From CANDYO01 sp049653745 (lineage in GTDB: Bacteria; Pseudomonadota; Alphaproteobacteria; Rickettsiales; CANDYO01), in contig JBASGW010000029.1 of assembly GCA_049653745.1 (NCBI GenBank), forward strand, positions 1 through 51,936: a stretch of DNA of 51,936 nucleotides, written 5' to 3'. Made by a program: the position numbers and the translations under genes. The stretch's first letter is position 1; every line of letters starts with the position of its first letter. Shown here piece by piece: positions 1 to 8,392 of the stretch. The notes beneath the pieces were generated by a model that was not told where the DNA came from, did not search any database, and saw only the letters and a program-made list of their open reading frames with translations.

Positions 1-1
1 C

Positions 2-97
2 TATAACACATATTCTAGCACTCACCAAATGCCAATAGTAGCTAATAGCAAGCTTTACTTTATTGGCGTTACCGGCAACATCTCAGTATGGCATTAA
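2..97 (+). CDS. C-terminal fragment of a BamB-like (PQQ-repeat) protein
   Basis: The window opens inside a reading frame of 31 codons ending in TAA at 95-97. Its end reads roughly KLYFIGVTGNISVW, which resembles the last blade of a PQQ/WD-like beta-propeller of the BamB type (outer-membrane beta-barrel assembly lipoprotein). BamB genes commonly lie directly upstream of der, and here only 4 nt separate the stop from the der ATG, so an operon is likely. Only the tail is visible. The assignment therefore rests on this short motif plus synteny, and it is moderate to low in certainty. Confidence 0.5.
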   Translation, partial: YNTYSSTHQMPIVANSKLYFIGVTGNISVWH

Positions 98-101
98 AAA
101 A

Positions 102-1460
102 ATGAAAGAATTCCTTGTCGCCGTAGTAGGCAGACCTAATGTAGGGAAATCTACATTATTTAATCGATTAGTTGGCAAAAAGCACGCTATTATTGACGAT
201 CTTCCTGGAGTAACCAGAGACTGGCGCGAAGGCATGGCTAGTATTGGACCTTTATCTTTTAAAGTTCTTGATACTGCAGGGCTAGAAGAAAATGCCAAAG
301 ATGAACTTAGCAAGAAAATTAAACAAGTTACCCTTAGTGCATTAGATGATGCTGATGTTATTCTTTTTGTTACTGATAGTAAAACCGGAATAGTTGAAGA
401 TGATGTAATTCTCTCCCGTTGGCTGCGCCGCAGCTCTAAAAAAGTTATCCTTGTGGCAAATAAATGCGAAAGTGCAAACACTGTGGTTTTTGTTGAAGAT
501 TACTATAAATTAGGACTAGAAGAACCAGTATTCATCTCGGCAGAACATGGCCTAGGAATGGTTGATTTATTTGATGTTATTAATAAAGAAGCTGAAAAGC
601 ATAATCAAGAACAATCCGAGTTTAAAAAATCTGAAAAAACTGATGCTATTGCCATAGCTATTATTGGTCGCCCTAATGCAGGTAAATCTACATTAGTTAA
701 CCAATTACTAAAACAAGAAAGAATGGTAACCGGAGATATGCCGGGAATAACAAGAGATTCCATCTCTATAGATTTTGTATTTAATAATCAAAAAATTAAA
801 TTAGTAGATACGGCTGGAATTAAAAAGAAAGCTAGCATAAAAGATAAGTTAGAAGAAATGACTTATGAAGATAGTAAAAGAGCTCTACGCTTTGCCCATG
901 TGGTTATTTTAACAATGGATGCTACTAGCGCTTTTGAAGCTCAAGATATTGCTATAGCCAATATGGCTATTACTGAAGGAAGAACTTTAATTATAGCAAT
1001 AAATAAATGGGATAAGATTACCGATAAAAGTAAATATAATAATGCTTTAGTTGACTCAATAACAAAACTTCTTCCAGAAGTAAAAGACGTGCCAATCATT
1101 TATATTTCCGCTCTTAGTGGACATAATGTTAATTTGATGATGCAAGCAGCATTAGAATGCTATAATAACTGGAATATAAGAATTTCTACTCATAGGTTAA
1201 ATAATTGGCTTAGAGAGAAAACCTCTGCTCATCCACTGCCTTTAGCACCAGGCGGTCGTAAAGTAAAAATAAAATATATCACTCAACATAACACCCGACC
1301 TCCAGCTTTTGTTCTATTTACTAATTTGCCCGATGCCATTAGCGACAGTTACATTCGCTATCTTGCAAATGGTCTAAAAGAAGATTTTGCTTTAAAAGGT
1401 GTTCCTGTTAGGCTTCATACTAAGAAAACAGATAATCCTTACGAATCAAAAGGGAAATAA
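102..1460 (+). CDS. der: GTPase Der (EngA), ribosome assembly
   Basis: Der is a tandem-GTPase protein needed for maturation of the 50S ribosomal subunit in the cytoplasm. Two complete G domains are visible in the 452-residue product. The first P-loop, GRPNVGKS, is at about residues 10-17 with DTAG and NKCE motifs after it. The second, GRPNAGKS, is at about 189-196 with DTAG and NKWD. A KH-like C-terminal domain follows, with the family motif APGGRKVKIKY. Length is normal for the family. The frame is open upstream to a TTG at 63, but that stretch overlaps the end of the bamB-like frame. The ATG at 102 begins directly with the conserved MKEFLVAVVGRPNVGKS sequence and is the better start. Confidence 0.97.
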   Translation: MKEFLVAVVGRPNVGKSTLFNRLVGKKHAIIDDLPGVTRDWREGMASIGPLSFKVLDTAGLEENAKDELSKKIKQVTLSALDDADVILFVTDSKTGIVEDDVILSRWLRRSSKKVILVANKCESANTVVFVEDYYKLGLEEPVFISAEHGLGMVDLFDVINKEAEKHNQEQSEFKKSEKTDAIAIAIIGRPNAGKSTLVNQLLKQERMVTGDMPGITRDSISIDFVFNNQKIKLVDTAGIKKKASIKDKLEEMTYEDSKRALRFAHVVILTMDATSAFEAQDIAIANMAITEGRTLIIAINKWDKITDKSKYNNALVDSITKLLPEVKDVPIIYISALSGHNVNLMMQAALECYNNWNIRISTHRLNNWLREKTSAHPLPLAPGGRKVKIKYITQHNTRPPAFVLFTNLPDAISDSYIRYLANGLKEDFALKGVPVRLHTKKTDNPYESKGK

Positions 1461-1519
1461 TCATTATCTTAATAAGATAGATAATGAAGATGTTAAATAG
1501 TAAAAGGATAAATTAAATT

Positions 1520-2302
1520 ATGACTAAAAAGATACCTAATATAGATAAGATATATTTTATTAATATGGATAAATCTATTGATAGATTAAAAAATGTACAA
1601 AATCAATGTAAAGCCGCTGATATTGAGTGCTCTCGTTTTCCTGCAGTTAATGGTTACAACGTATTAATTGAAAATAGTATAGGAAAAAGCTTTTTTGGGA
1701 TTGACCTCATGAATACTAAAACTCAGTTACCTGAAAATCAAAAGTTTAAAATTACATGCGACCCTAAATCTAGAGATATTACTACTTATAACATTATTGG
1801 AGATTCTTCAGTTTCTGCTGGACAACTTGGAGGTTGGTGCAGCGTCATAGAAATAATGAAGAATGCCAAAAGAAATAATTACAAGAATATACTTATATTT
1901 GAAGATGATATAAAAATTGAAAATCCTACAAATTTTGCTAATAAAGTAAGTAATATTCTATCACATACTCCTAAAAATTTTGATTTTTTATTTTTAGGAT
2001 TAAGTGTAAATAAAGGCTTCCTGAGCCCTTTAAAATCAAATACTTTAATTAGTTCTGCAAGTAATAATTTTATGGGCTATGGACTTCATAGTTATGTGGT
2101 AAGCAATAAAGGCATAGAAAAATTTTTATCCTATGATGCATATGATTTTACTGCAAAAGATGTTTTTATTTGGAATCACGCCAGCACTTCTGATATACAA
2201 GCTGCTGAAAATTCTTTTGAATGCTATGCTTCATCAGAAAATCTTGTATATCAAAATTATGATTTTCAATCATTACTGACGGAGATGGGTAGAACTTATT
2301 AA
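1520..2302 (+). CDS. Glycosyltransferase family 25 (LPS/surface glycan)
   Basis: This is a 260-residue protein of the GT25 (LPS glycosyltransferase, LgtB/LpsA-like) type, which transfers a sugar, often galactose, to a surface glycan on the cytoplasmic side. The N-terminus has the family pattern IYFINMDKSIDRL followed by RFPAVNG. An acidic EDD triad sits at residues 128-130 (LIFEDDIKI), in the place of the metal-binding DXD/EDD motif. The C-terminal half has FMGYGLHSYVVSNKGIEKFL, typical of the family. The start follows an AAAAGGA ribosome-binding site. A degraded paralog lies at 2824-3572, which makes this the surviving copy. The acceptor sugar is unknown. Confidence 0.85.
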   Translation: MTKKIPNIDKIYFINMDKSIDRLKNVQNQCKAADIECSRFPAVNGYNVLIENSIGKSFFGIDLMNTKTQLPENQKFKITCDPKSRDITTYNIIGDSSVSAGQLGGWCSVIEIMKNAKRNNYKNILIFEDDIKIENPTNFANKVSNILSHTPKNFDFLFLGLSVNKGFLSPLKSNTLISSASNNFMGYGLHSYVVSNKGIEKFLSYDAYDFTAKDVFIWNHASTSDIQAAENSFECYASSENLVYQNYDFQSLLTEMGRTY

Positions 2303-2312
2303 TGAATTCACC

Positions 2313-2339
2313 TAGAGTAAGTTATTTTAGCTTACTCTA
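2313..2339 (+). terminator. Hairpin after the GT25 gene, likely terminator
   Basis: A perfect 9-bp stem (TAGAGTAAG / CTTACTCTA) encloses a 9-nt loop 11 nt after the GT25 stop codon. It is followed only by a short T-rich stretch (TATTT), so it is either a weak intrinsic terminator or an mRNA 3'-end stabiliser. It lies between the GT25 gene and the convergent gltA remnant. Confidence 0.5.
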
Positions 2340-2386
2340 TATTTGATCGACAAACTCAATATCCCATATACAAAGACTAAAAACTA

Positions 2387-2651
2387 TCTTTTATCTATTT
2401 GTATAAAATCTCTTTTGGCATAACCAGCGTAAAGCTCGCGTTGAGGCGACCAATTTTATTTGGTAGGGGTTTTTTCTATCATTTCTTTCCACTGCGCAAT
2501 CCAACCATAAATTCTAGCTACGGCAAAAAGCGCCGTAAACATTATATAGTTTAGTTACATAAATTGCACTATGACCAACTATTCCAGGTAAAACTGGTAG
2601 TTCTTCAGCTTTTAAATTATTAACCTGAATTATGGCTTTTTTTATACTCAT
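2387..2651 (-). pseudogene. gltA: Gutted citrate synthase remnant (internal deletion)
   Basis: The DNA from about 2387 to 2544 matches the 3' end of the intact gltA (3628-3784). From about 2545 to 2651 it matches the 5' end of gltA, including the start codon, at 4816-4923. The middle of the gene, about 1030 bp with all catalytic residues, has been deleted, and the two ends are fused near 2544. The remaining sequence carries many substitutions and small indels, so it cannot encode an enzyme. It belongs to copy 1 of the tandem GT25-gltA duplication. The gap 2303-2823 otherwise holds only the hairpin at 2313 and the duplicated gltA upstream region. Confidence 0.88.
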
Positions 2652-2823
2652 GATTTCTCATTATAATTTTCTTAATCATTAATTAACCTATATCTTCAAT
2701 ACTGAGTATATAATTCTTTCAAAATAAGAAAGTAAATAACCATTAGCTTAATAGTGATTAATCAATTCTCATAAAATTAATTCTTGAGTTACAATATCAA
2801 ATATTAAAAGGATAAATTAAATT

Positions 2824-3572
2824 ATGCCTAAAAAGATACCTAATATAAATGAGATTAAAAAATGTACAAAATCAATGCAAAGACTCTGATATTGAGTGCT
2901 CTCGTTTTCCTGCAGTTAATGGTTACAACGTGTTAATAGAAGATAATACAGGAAAAACCTTACTAGGAAGCGATATCAAAAAATTAAATAGTCCAACCCC
3001 CTCAGCAAAAATTTAAAATTACATGCAATCCTGGAGCCAATTCTCCAACAACCTATAATATTATTGGAGACTATCCAGTTTCTGCAGGAGTGCTTGGAAC
3101 CTATTGTAGCATAATAGAAATCATGAAGGATGCTAAAAGAAATAATTACAAGAATATACTTATATTTGAAGATGATATAAAAATTTCAGATCCTATAAAT
3201 TTTAACAATAAGGTAAAAATATTTTTATTACATTTACCACAAACATTTGATTTAGCATTTTTAGGTTTAGAGATCCAGCAAGGGTCACTAAATTCTATAG
3301 GAATAAATGGCGATGTTAATTCAGTAACCCCTGATTTTATGGCATTTGGAATACGTGGTTATATAGTAAGCCAAAAAGGATTAGATAAATTTCTATCATA
3401 TGATACATATGACTCTTACTCACCAGATATTTTTGTTTGGAACCATGCTAGAAACTCAAATAGAGATACTTTTGTTACTGGAGAATTATTTGAATGCTAT
3501 GTTTCTTCAGAAAATCTTATATACCAGAGTTTTGATTTTCCTTCCTTGGTAACAGAAATGGGTAGAATTTAA
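2824..3572 (+). pseudogene. Frameshifted GT25 glycosyltransferase paralog
   Basis: This sequence is homologous to the intact GT25 gene at 1520-2302 over its whole length. The reading frame opens at ATG 2824 with MPKKIPNIN. A deletion of about 35 bp, relative to copy 1, then removes the conserved IYFINMDKS region and shifts the frame. A second shift occurs near 3000-3010, beside C- and A-runs, just before a TAA. Beyond it the frame runs open to the normal stop. The 160-codon stretch 3090-3572 still reads as the C-terminal half of the family, including LIFEDDIKI and FGIRGYIVSQKGLDKFL. A short product from the GTG at 3090 is conceivable but would lack the N-terminal nucleotide-sugar region. Confidence 0.85.
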
Positions 3573-3596
3573 TAACTACTAACTATATAAAATTCT

Positions 3597-3622
3597 AGAG
3601 GCCAGCCCAAAATCTGTCCTCT
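3597..3622 (-). terminator. Hairpin 3' of gltA, likely terminator
   Basis: Read on the minus strand, AGAGG-a-CAG pairs with CTG-g-CCTCT around an 8-nt loop (ATTTTGGG), followed by AGAATTTT. It lies 6 nt past the gltA stop and between the convergent GT25 remnant and gltA, a position expected for a terminator. The T-tract is short. Confidence 0.42.
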
Positions 3623-3627
3623 CTCTT

Positions 3628-4923
3628 TTAACTGCGTTTATCTATTTGTGTGAATTCTCTTTTAGCATACCCAGTATATAGCTGACGTGGACGACCAATT
3701 TTATTGGTAGGGTCTTCCATCATCTCTTTCCACTGCGCAATCCAACCAGAAATCCTAGCAACAGCAAAAAGCACTGTAAACATCTTTGATGGAATACCCA
3801 TAGCTTTATAAATAATGCCTGAGTAAAAATCTACGTTTGGATATAATTTACGCTCAATGAAATATTCATCACTTAAAGCAATCTTCTCTAACTCTAAAGC
3901 AATATCTAATAAAGCTTCATTTTTAACATTAAGCTCTTTCAACACTTCATGACAAGCATCTCTTAAAACTGCAGCTCTAGGGTCGTAATTTTTGTAAACT
4001 CTATGACCAAATCCCATTAATTTATAATCATCATTTTTATCTTTAGCTCTAGCAATGAATTTAGGAATATTGTCTTTATGACCAATCTCTTCAAGCATAT
4101 TAATCACTGCTTCATTGGCTCCACCATGAGCAGGGCCCCACAGCGATGCAATACCTGCACTAATACACGCAAACGGATTAGCTCCAGAAGATCCAGCAAG
4201 CCTCACAGTAGAAGTAGAAGCATTTTGTTCATGATCAGCGTGCAAAATAAAAATTTTGTCTAATGCTTTAGCTACAACATTATTAACTTGATAAGTTTCT
4301 GAAGGTACACCAAACATCATATAAAGAAAGTTTTCAGCAAAACCTAAATCATTTCTTGGATACATAAATGGCTGACCAATAGAATATTTATATGCCATAG
4401 CTGCTAAAGTTGGCATTTTAGCAATCATTTGAATAGCTGCGGCTTCTCTTTGCTCTGGATCATTAATATCTAAGTTATCGTGATAAACCGATGATAAAGA
4501 TGAGAAAGCTCCAACCAGAATTGCCATGGGGTGAGCTCTGCGAGGAAAACCTCTATACAAAAACTGTAATTGCTCATGAACTAAAGTGTGATGTTTTATC
4601 TGATAAGTATAATTTTTCTTTTGCTCGGCATTTGGCAATTCTCCATTTAATAACAAATAAGAAACTTCTAAATAATCACTTTTAGCAGCTAAATCTTGAA
4701 TTAAATATCCACGATGCATTAACACACCATTTTCACCATCAATATAAGTTATTTTAGATTCACATGATGCCGTGGACATAAATCCTGGATCATAAGTGAA
4801 CATTCCAGTATCACGATATAATTTAGTTACATCAATTGCACTAGGACCAACTGTTCCAGGCAAAACTGGTAATTCTTCAGCTTTTAAATTATTAACCTGA
4901 ATTGTAGCTTTTTCCATACTCAT
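3628..4923 (-). CDS. gltA: Citrate synthase
   Basis: Citrate synthase condenses oxaloacetate with acetyl-CoA at the entry of the TCA cycle. The 431-residue product matches the usual length of the hexameric bacterial type. The three catalytic residues are present: His266 in GPAHGGAN, His307 in GFGHRVY and Asp365 in PNVDFYSG. The frame extends to a GTG at 4929, but an AGGAG sequence sits 5 nt before the ATG at 4921-4923, which gives MSMEKATIQ and is the chosen start. A degraded duplicate lies at 2387-2651. Upstream (4930-5073) is AT-rich and contains TATAAT-like hexamers on the minus strand without a convincing -35 partner. Confidence 0.97.
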   Translation of the reverse strand: MSMEKATIQVNNLKAEELPVLPGTVGPSAIDVTKLYRDTGMFTYDPGFMSTASCESKITYIDGENGVLMHRGYLIQDLAAKSDYLEVSYLLLNGELPNAEQKKNYTYQIKHHTLVHEQLQFLYRGFPRRAHPMAILVGAFSSLSSVYHDNLDINDPEQREAAAIQMIAKMPTLAAMAYKYSIGQPFMYPRNDLGFAENFLYMMFGVPSETYQVNNVVAKALDKIFILHADHEQNASTSTVRLAGSSGANPFACISAGIASLWGPAHGGANEAVINMLEEIGHKDNIPKFIARAKDKNDDYKLMGFGHRVYKNYDPRAAVLRDACHEVLKELNVKNEALLDIALELEKIALSDEYFIERKLYPNVDFYSGIIYKAMGIPSKMFTVLFAVARISGWIAQWKEMMEDPTNKIGRPRQLYTGYAKREFTQIDKRS

Positions 4924-5073
4924 GATCACTCCTTATGATTTTCTTAATTTTCAACCATAAGTTTATATAACTATATTTATTAGGTAAAGGAATAAATATA
5001 AAAATTATATTGCTTTTCTTAACCATTAATTAACCTATATATTCAATACTCCCATCCAGATAGAACTTAATTT

Positions 5074-6807
5074 ATGAGATGCTTGATGAAACCATCTAAC
5101 ACACCTACTCCAACCTCAACTCCCGTATTAAAACCATCTGCAAATGAAGATAGCTCTCAACCTCCTGTTCAATCAAGTATAAATACTCTAACTTACTGGG
5201 TTCCCAGTATTCAAGCTGGAACCATTCTAATAATTACGTTAAGATACTTGCCCATTGCTCATCACCCTGAGCCCAACTCAAATTTAGCAGCAGAAGACAC
5301 CGAAACAACAAATATTGATTATATACATAATTTATCTTTCATTCCCTTAGCAATGGTTGCTAGCTTCTTTGCTACTACTTTGCTTTGCAATGCGATTTTT
5401 GGTAGAAGGCCTAGTAATGATAAACATCATGATCCATTATATCATCAAATTATTCAAGGAGCTGGGCATGTTATGCCCTCTGTTCTTGCACTAGGACACT
5501 CAATCTTTAATTTTGCTGGAAAATCTATTTTCGGAGATAGAGCAGAAGGGATAAGTCATGTTGCTTCAGAAGCTCTTGGAGTTGCTAGCGCAGCTCAAAG
5601 AATAAATACTATTCAAGATAGACAATATGATCATGCAATGGATAGATCTCCCTTGTTAGATGGAAATATGCGCAGAATTGAATATGCTGCAATGAGAACA
5701 GAAAATGCCATTATATATGCAACTGAAATTCTAACTGCATATATAGTTATGATGATGAATATGGGTTTAACTAGAATTCAAATTAATGATAATAATAGGC
5801 TATACTGGCTTGCTGGAACTTACCACACTGCAGATATTGTTGAAGCTGGTTTAATTATTCCTATTAATGAATATGCTTATTATGCTGAAAAAATAGCAGA
5901 TACTTATATTATATCAGCTATGTTACATAAAATTGGTCTTAGTGATTCAGAAAATCCAATAAAGGCTGTAACCCCAAGATCAATAGATAGACTAGATAAA
6001 GAAATTAAGAATAAACTTAAAAAAGCTACCACTAAAGCTAAAGAAGCATTAGAAGATTTCACCGACACAGTTGAAGACGCTGCTGAAGAAGCCGGAAAGA
6101 AAATAGAAGGAGCTTTTCATGAGGTTGGACATCAATTAAGCAATGCGGGCGATACATTAGTAGGTGTTTTTCGTCATTCTTTTTCTCATCACCAAACTCC
6201 TCCAGTTGTGCCCGCGGTTAATAGCGCTGTCACTCATAATCAAGAGCCCGAAACTAAAATAAGTGGTGAGAAAGCTGATGCTAAAAAAGATAATACAACC
6301 AATAATGAACAACTAGAGCCAGAAACTAATGAAGAGGCACTCACTTTACTTGCTATATCAAACATGTTCTTTCTTGAAATGGAAGGATATGGGATGGAAG
6401 AAGATCAAGCTTATGGGTCCTCCAATTCTAGCTCCTCTAGCTCATCCTCCACATATCACCCACCTGTTTTTAGAAGCTTAATTTCTCAGGTTTTGCATCC
6501 TCAACCTACAATGGTAGATGCAGAAACTAATACTGAGGGATTTGGTATATTTAATACTATTGAGCATAGAGTTAATGGAGCTACTGTATTTACTGCTAAT
6601 AATTTACATTTCAATTTTCATCGCACCGCTGATACTCCATCCAATCACGGAGGAATTTGGGGTAGATTATCAGAACATGCAAGAAATTTAGGACATGGAA
6701 TTCATTCTTACAAACAGTCTGATGGAACTGTGGTAATAATTTTCCCTAATGGAATGGAATTAGAAATTAGTGGAGAAAGCTTTCATCACCCAGATCATAG
6801 CTCTTAA
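5074..6807 (+). CDS. Unknown protein with two N-terminal membrane segments
   Basis: I do not recognise this 577-residue protein. The N-terminus is Pro/Thr/Ser-rich. Hydrophobic stretches at about 45-66 and 90-108 look like two membrane helices. A mainly helical middle region follows. An Ala/Lys/Glu-rich amphipathic stretch at about 305-365 resembles LEA- or apolipoprotein-like helices. An eight-serine run lies at about residues 450-460. The C-terminus is His- and Gly-rich (FHHPDHSS). No clear ribosome-binding site precedes ATG 5074, and ATG 5086 is an alternative. It lies alone between divergent gltA and the convergent ABC operon. It could be a lineage-specific surface or secreted protein, but nothing seen proves that. 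Confidence 0.6.
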   Translation: MRCLMKPSNTPTPTSTPVLKPSANEDSSQPPVQSSINTLTYWVPSIQAGTILIITLRYLPIAHHPEPNSNLAAEDTETTNIDYIHNLSFIPLAMVASFFATTLLCNAIFGRRPSNDKHHDPLYHQIIQGAGHVMPSVLALGHSIFNFAGKSIFGDRAEGISHVASEALGVASAAQRINTIQDRQYDHAMDRSPLLDGNMRRIEYAAMRTENAIIYATEILTAYIVMMMNMGLTRIQINDNNRLYWLAGTYHTADIVEAGLIIPINEYAYYAEKIADTYIISAMLHKIGLSDSENPIKAVTPRSIDRLDKEIKNKLKKATTKAKEALEDFTDTVEDAAEEAGKKIEGAFHEVGHQLSNAGDTLVGVFRHSFSHHQTPPVVPAVNSAVTHNQEPETKISGEKADAKKDNTTNNEQLEPETNEEALTLLAISNMFFLEMEGYGMEEDQAYGSSNSSSSSSSSTYHPPVFRSLISQVLHPQPTMVDAETNTEGFGIFNTIEHRVNGATVFTANNLHFNFHRTADTPSNHGGIWGRLSEHARNLGHGIHSYKQSDGTVVIIFPNGMELEISGESFHHPDHSS

Positions 6808-6819
6808 AAATTTTATCGA

Positions 6820-7659
6820 CTAAATTTTATTCTTCCGCAGCGCAATCACTCCTAGCACCACTATGCCTGTTAGCCCCTTTAAGTCAGATGGGGCAAAACC
6901 TACAACTAGTGCTAAACCTTGTATTTGCTGGTATATCAGAGCACCAACTATAGGGGCCATTAGCTGTTTATTTAGAGTGTTATTGCCAATAACACTTTCT
7001 CCAATCATTAAAGCAGCTAAAGCATGGATCACAATCCCCACGCCCATTCCTATATCCATATAGCTTTGCAGTTGAACCATTAAGCTTCCTGCCATACCCA
7101 CATAGCAATGTGCTAAAAATAATCCTAATAAAGTATATTTTGCTACCGAAATTTTTTGTCTTTTACAAAATTCTATATTTAATCCAACCGCGCGTAATCT
7201 TAAGCCAAATTCTGTTTTTAAAAATAAAGCTAAAGGAAAAACAACAATAAAAATAATAAATATCATAATGAATATCTTATTAAGAATATTATTCCCCGAT
7301 AGCAAAATATCATGGTTAAATAGGGCTATGTTTGGCTTTCCCATTATTCTTAGGTTAGCACTATATAATATTGTGCTAATAATAATGCCGCATAATAGAG
7401 TATTTATTTTTAGCTTTAAATTTATCATAGCTGTAGCCACCCCCACCATGCCAGCAGCAATAGTTGCAATTGAAACTGCTATTATGGGAGATATATCCAT
7501 AATTATTAAACTGCTACACAGCGCTCCCGCAAATGGGTAAGATCCTTCCGATGCTAAATCAGGAAAGTTAAGCAAACGCAAAGCAACCATCACTCCAAAA
7601 GCAACCAGAGCAAGTATTAATCCCTGTAAAACTCCTGTAAGTAGTAGCTCAATTGACAT
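6820..7659 (-). CDS. ABC importer permease (TrpX-linked type)
   Basis: This 279-residue integral membrane protein has about eight to nine hydrophobic helices and resembles the BPD_transp_2 permease class, as in branched-chain amino-acid and TrpXYZ-like importers. It is the last gene of a three-gene minus-strand operon. Its ATG at 7657-7659 overlaps the end of the ATPase gene by 11 nt, which implies translational coupling. It would form the inner-membrane pore for the substrate delivered by the binding protein at 8393-9376. The substrate cannot be read from the sequence; relatives are linked to tryptophan/tyrosine uptake. Confidence 0.85.
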   Translation of the reverse strand: MSIELLLTGVLQGLILALVAFGVMVALRLLNFPDLASEGSYPFAGALCSSLIIMDISPIIAVSIATIAAGMVGVATAMINLKLKINTLLCGIIISTILYSANLRIMGKPNIALFNHDILLSGNNILNKIFIMIFIIFIVVFPLALFLKTEFGLRLRAVGLNIEFCKRQKISVAKYTLLGLFLAHCYVGMAGSLMVQLQSYMDIGMGVGIVIHALAALMIGESVIGNNTLNKQLMAPIVGALIYQQIQGLALVVGFAPSDLKGLTGIVVLGVIALRKNKI

Positions 7660-8389
7660 TTTTACCTCTCAAAGATAAATCTTCATATTGATGAAAAATT
7701 TGCAATAGCTGCGACACACTCAATTTCTTCTTCTCATCTCCTTTTAAATCAACCACTATTTCACCTTGGTGAAGCATTACAAGCCTATTTCCATATGCAA
7801 TTGCATCATCAAATTTATGAGTAATCATCATTGTGGTAATTTTATTTTTCTCAATATTTTTAATAGTATAATCCATTATAAAATTTTGGGTTTTAGGATC
7901 CAAAGCGCTGGTATGCTCATCTAATAATAAAATATCTGGCTTTGAATTAATTGCCATAATTGTTGCTATCATCTGTCTTTGTCCACCAGATAAATTACCC
8001 AATGGTTCATCAATATATTTTGCTAAATCAACTCCTAATTCTTTAACTTCTTCAATCACTTCGTTCAGCTTATTACTATAAAAATTAAATTTGGCTTTCT
8101 TATTATATAATTTACTTAACATCATATTCTCAAGTAAGGTCATTTCAGCAATGGTACCCTTATTTATATCTTGAGTTACGCAAGCAATAGAAGCCCCTTT
8201 AGAAACAATAATTTTTCCACTATTAAAAACATATTCTCCAGAAACACACTTCATTAATGTAGATTTTCCTGATCCATTGCTTCCTATGAGTATACAAAAA
8301 TCTCCAGGCAACAAAGCTAGATCTATTCCTTTTAATATAGGATTAAAGTTTCCTGAAAAAGATTTTATAACTTTTTGTAACTCTAACAT
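7649..8389 (-). CDS. ABC importer ATP-binding subunit
   Basis: This is an ABC ATPase of about 247 residues that energises the adjacent permease. The Walker A motif is GSNGSGKST, the signature is LSGGQRQM, Walker B is ILLLDEHTSALD, and the switch histidine lies in MMITHKF. All key residues are present, so it should be active. A GTG at 8392 is in frame, but the ATG at 8387-8389 has a GGAGTAGGTG sequence just before it and is preferred. The upstream binding-protein gene ends at 8393, so spacing is only a few bases and the operon is tight. Confidence 0.92.
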   Translation of the reverse strand: MLELQKVIKSFSGNFNPILKGIDLALLPGDFCILIGSNGSGKSTLMKCVSGEYVFNSGKIIVSKGASIACVTQDINKGTIAEMTLLENMMLSKLYNKKAKFNFYSNKLNEVIEEVKELGVDLAKYIDEPLGNLSGGQRQMIATIMAINSKPDILLLDEHTSALDPKTQNFIMDYTIKNIEKNKITTMMITHKFDDAIAYGNRLVMLHQGEIVVDLKGDEKKKLSVSQLLQIFHQYEDLSLRGKNVN

Positions 8390-8392
8390 CAC

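Larger units (their letters stand above)
1447..2715. repeat. Tandem duplication, copy 1 (GT25 intact, gltA gutted)
   Basis: This is the left copy of a duplicated unit that also occurs at about 2727-5060. Homology starts near the der stop codon: AAATAATCATTATCTTAATA here corresponds to AAATAACCATTAGCTTAATA near 2734. It runs through a GT25 gene and a minus-strand gltA remnant, and ends in the former gltA upstream region, where the ATTAATTAACCTATAT block near 2679 matches one near 5026. Copy 1 has lost about 1 kb from the middle of gltA. Boundaries are estimated by eye. Confidence 0.75.
2727..5060. repeat. Tandem duplication, copy 2 (GT25 broken, gltA intact)
   Basis: This is the right copy of the duplicated unit described at 1447-2715. 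It holds the frameshifted GT25 pseudogene (2824-3572), the intact minus-strand gltA, and the gltA upstream region up to about 5060. The leader shared by both GT25 copies, AAAAGGATAAATTAAATTATG, is almost identical. Third-base and silent divergence is considerable, so the duplication is not recent. Confidence 0.75.

Noticed and set aside
83..481. 132-codon minus-strand frame
   Set aside because: It lies antisense to the first GTP-binding domain of der, which is clearly the real gene.
4930..5073. gltA promoter with TATAAT on the minus strand near 5005
   Set aside because: No acceptable -35 hexamer at 16-18 nt was found. A promoter must be near, but I could not place it.
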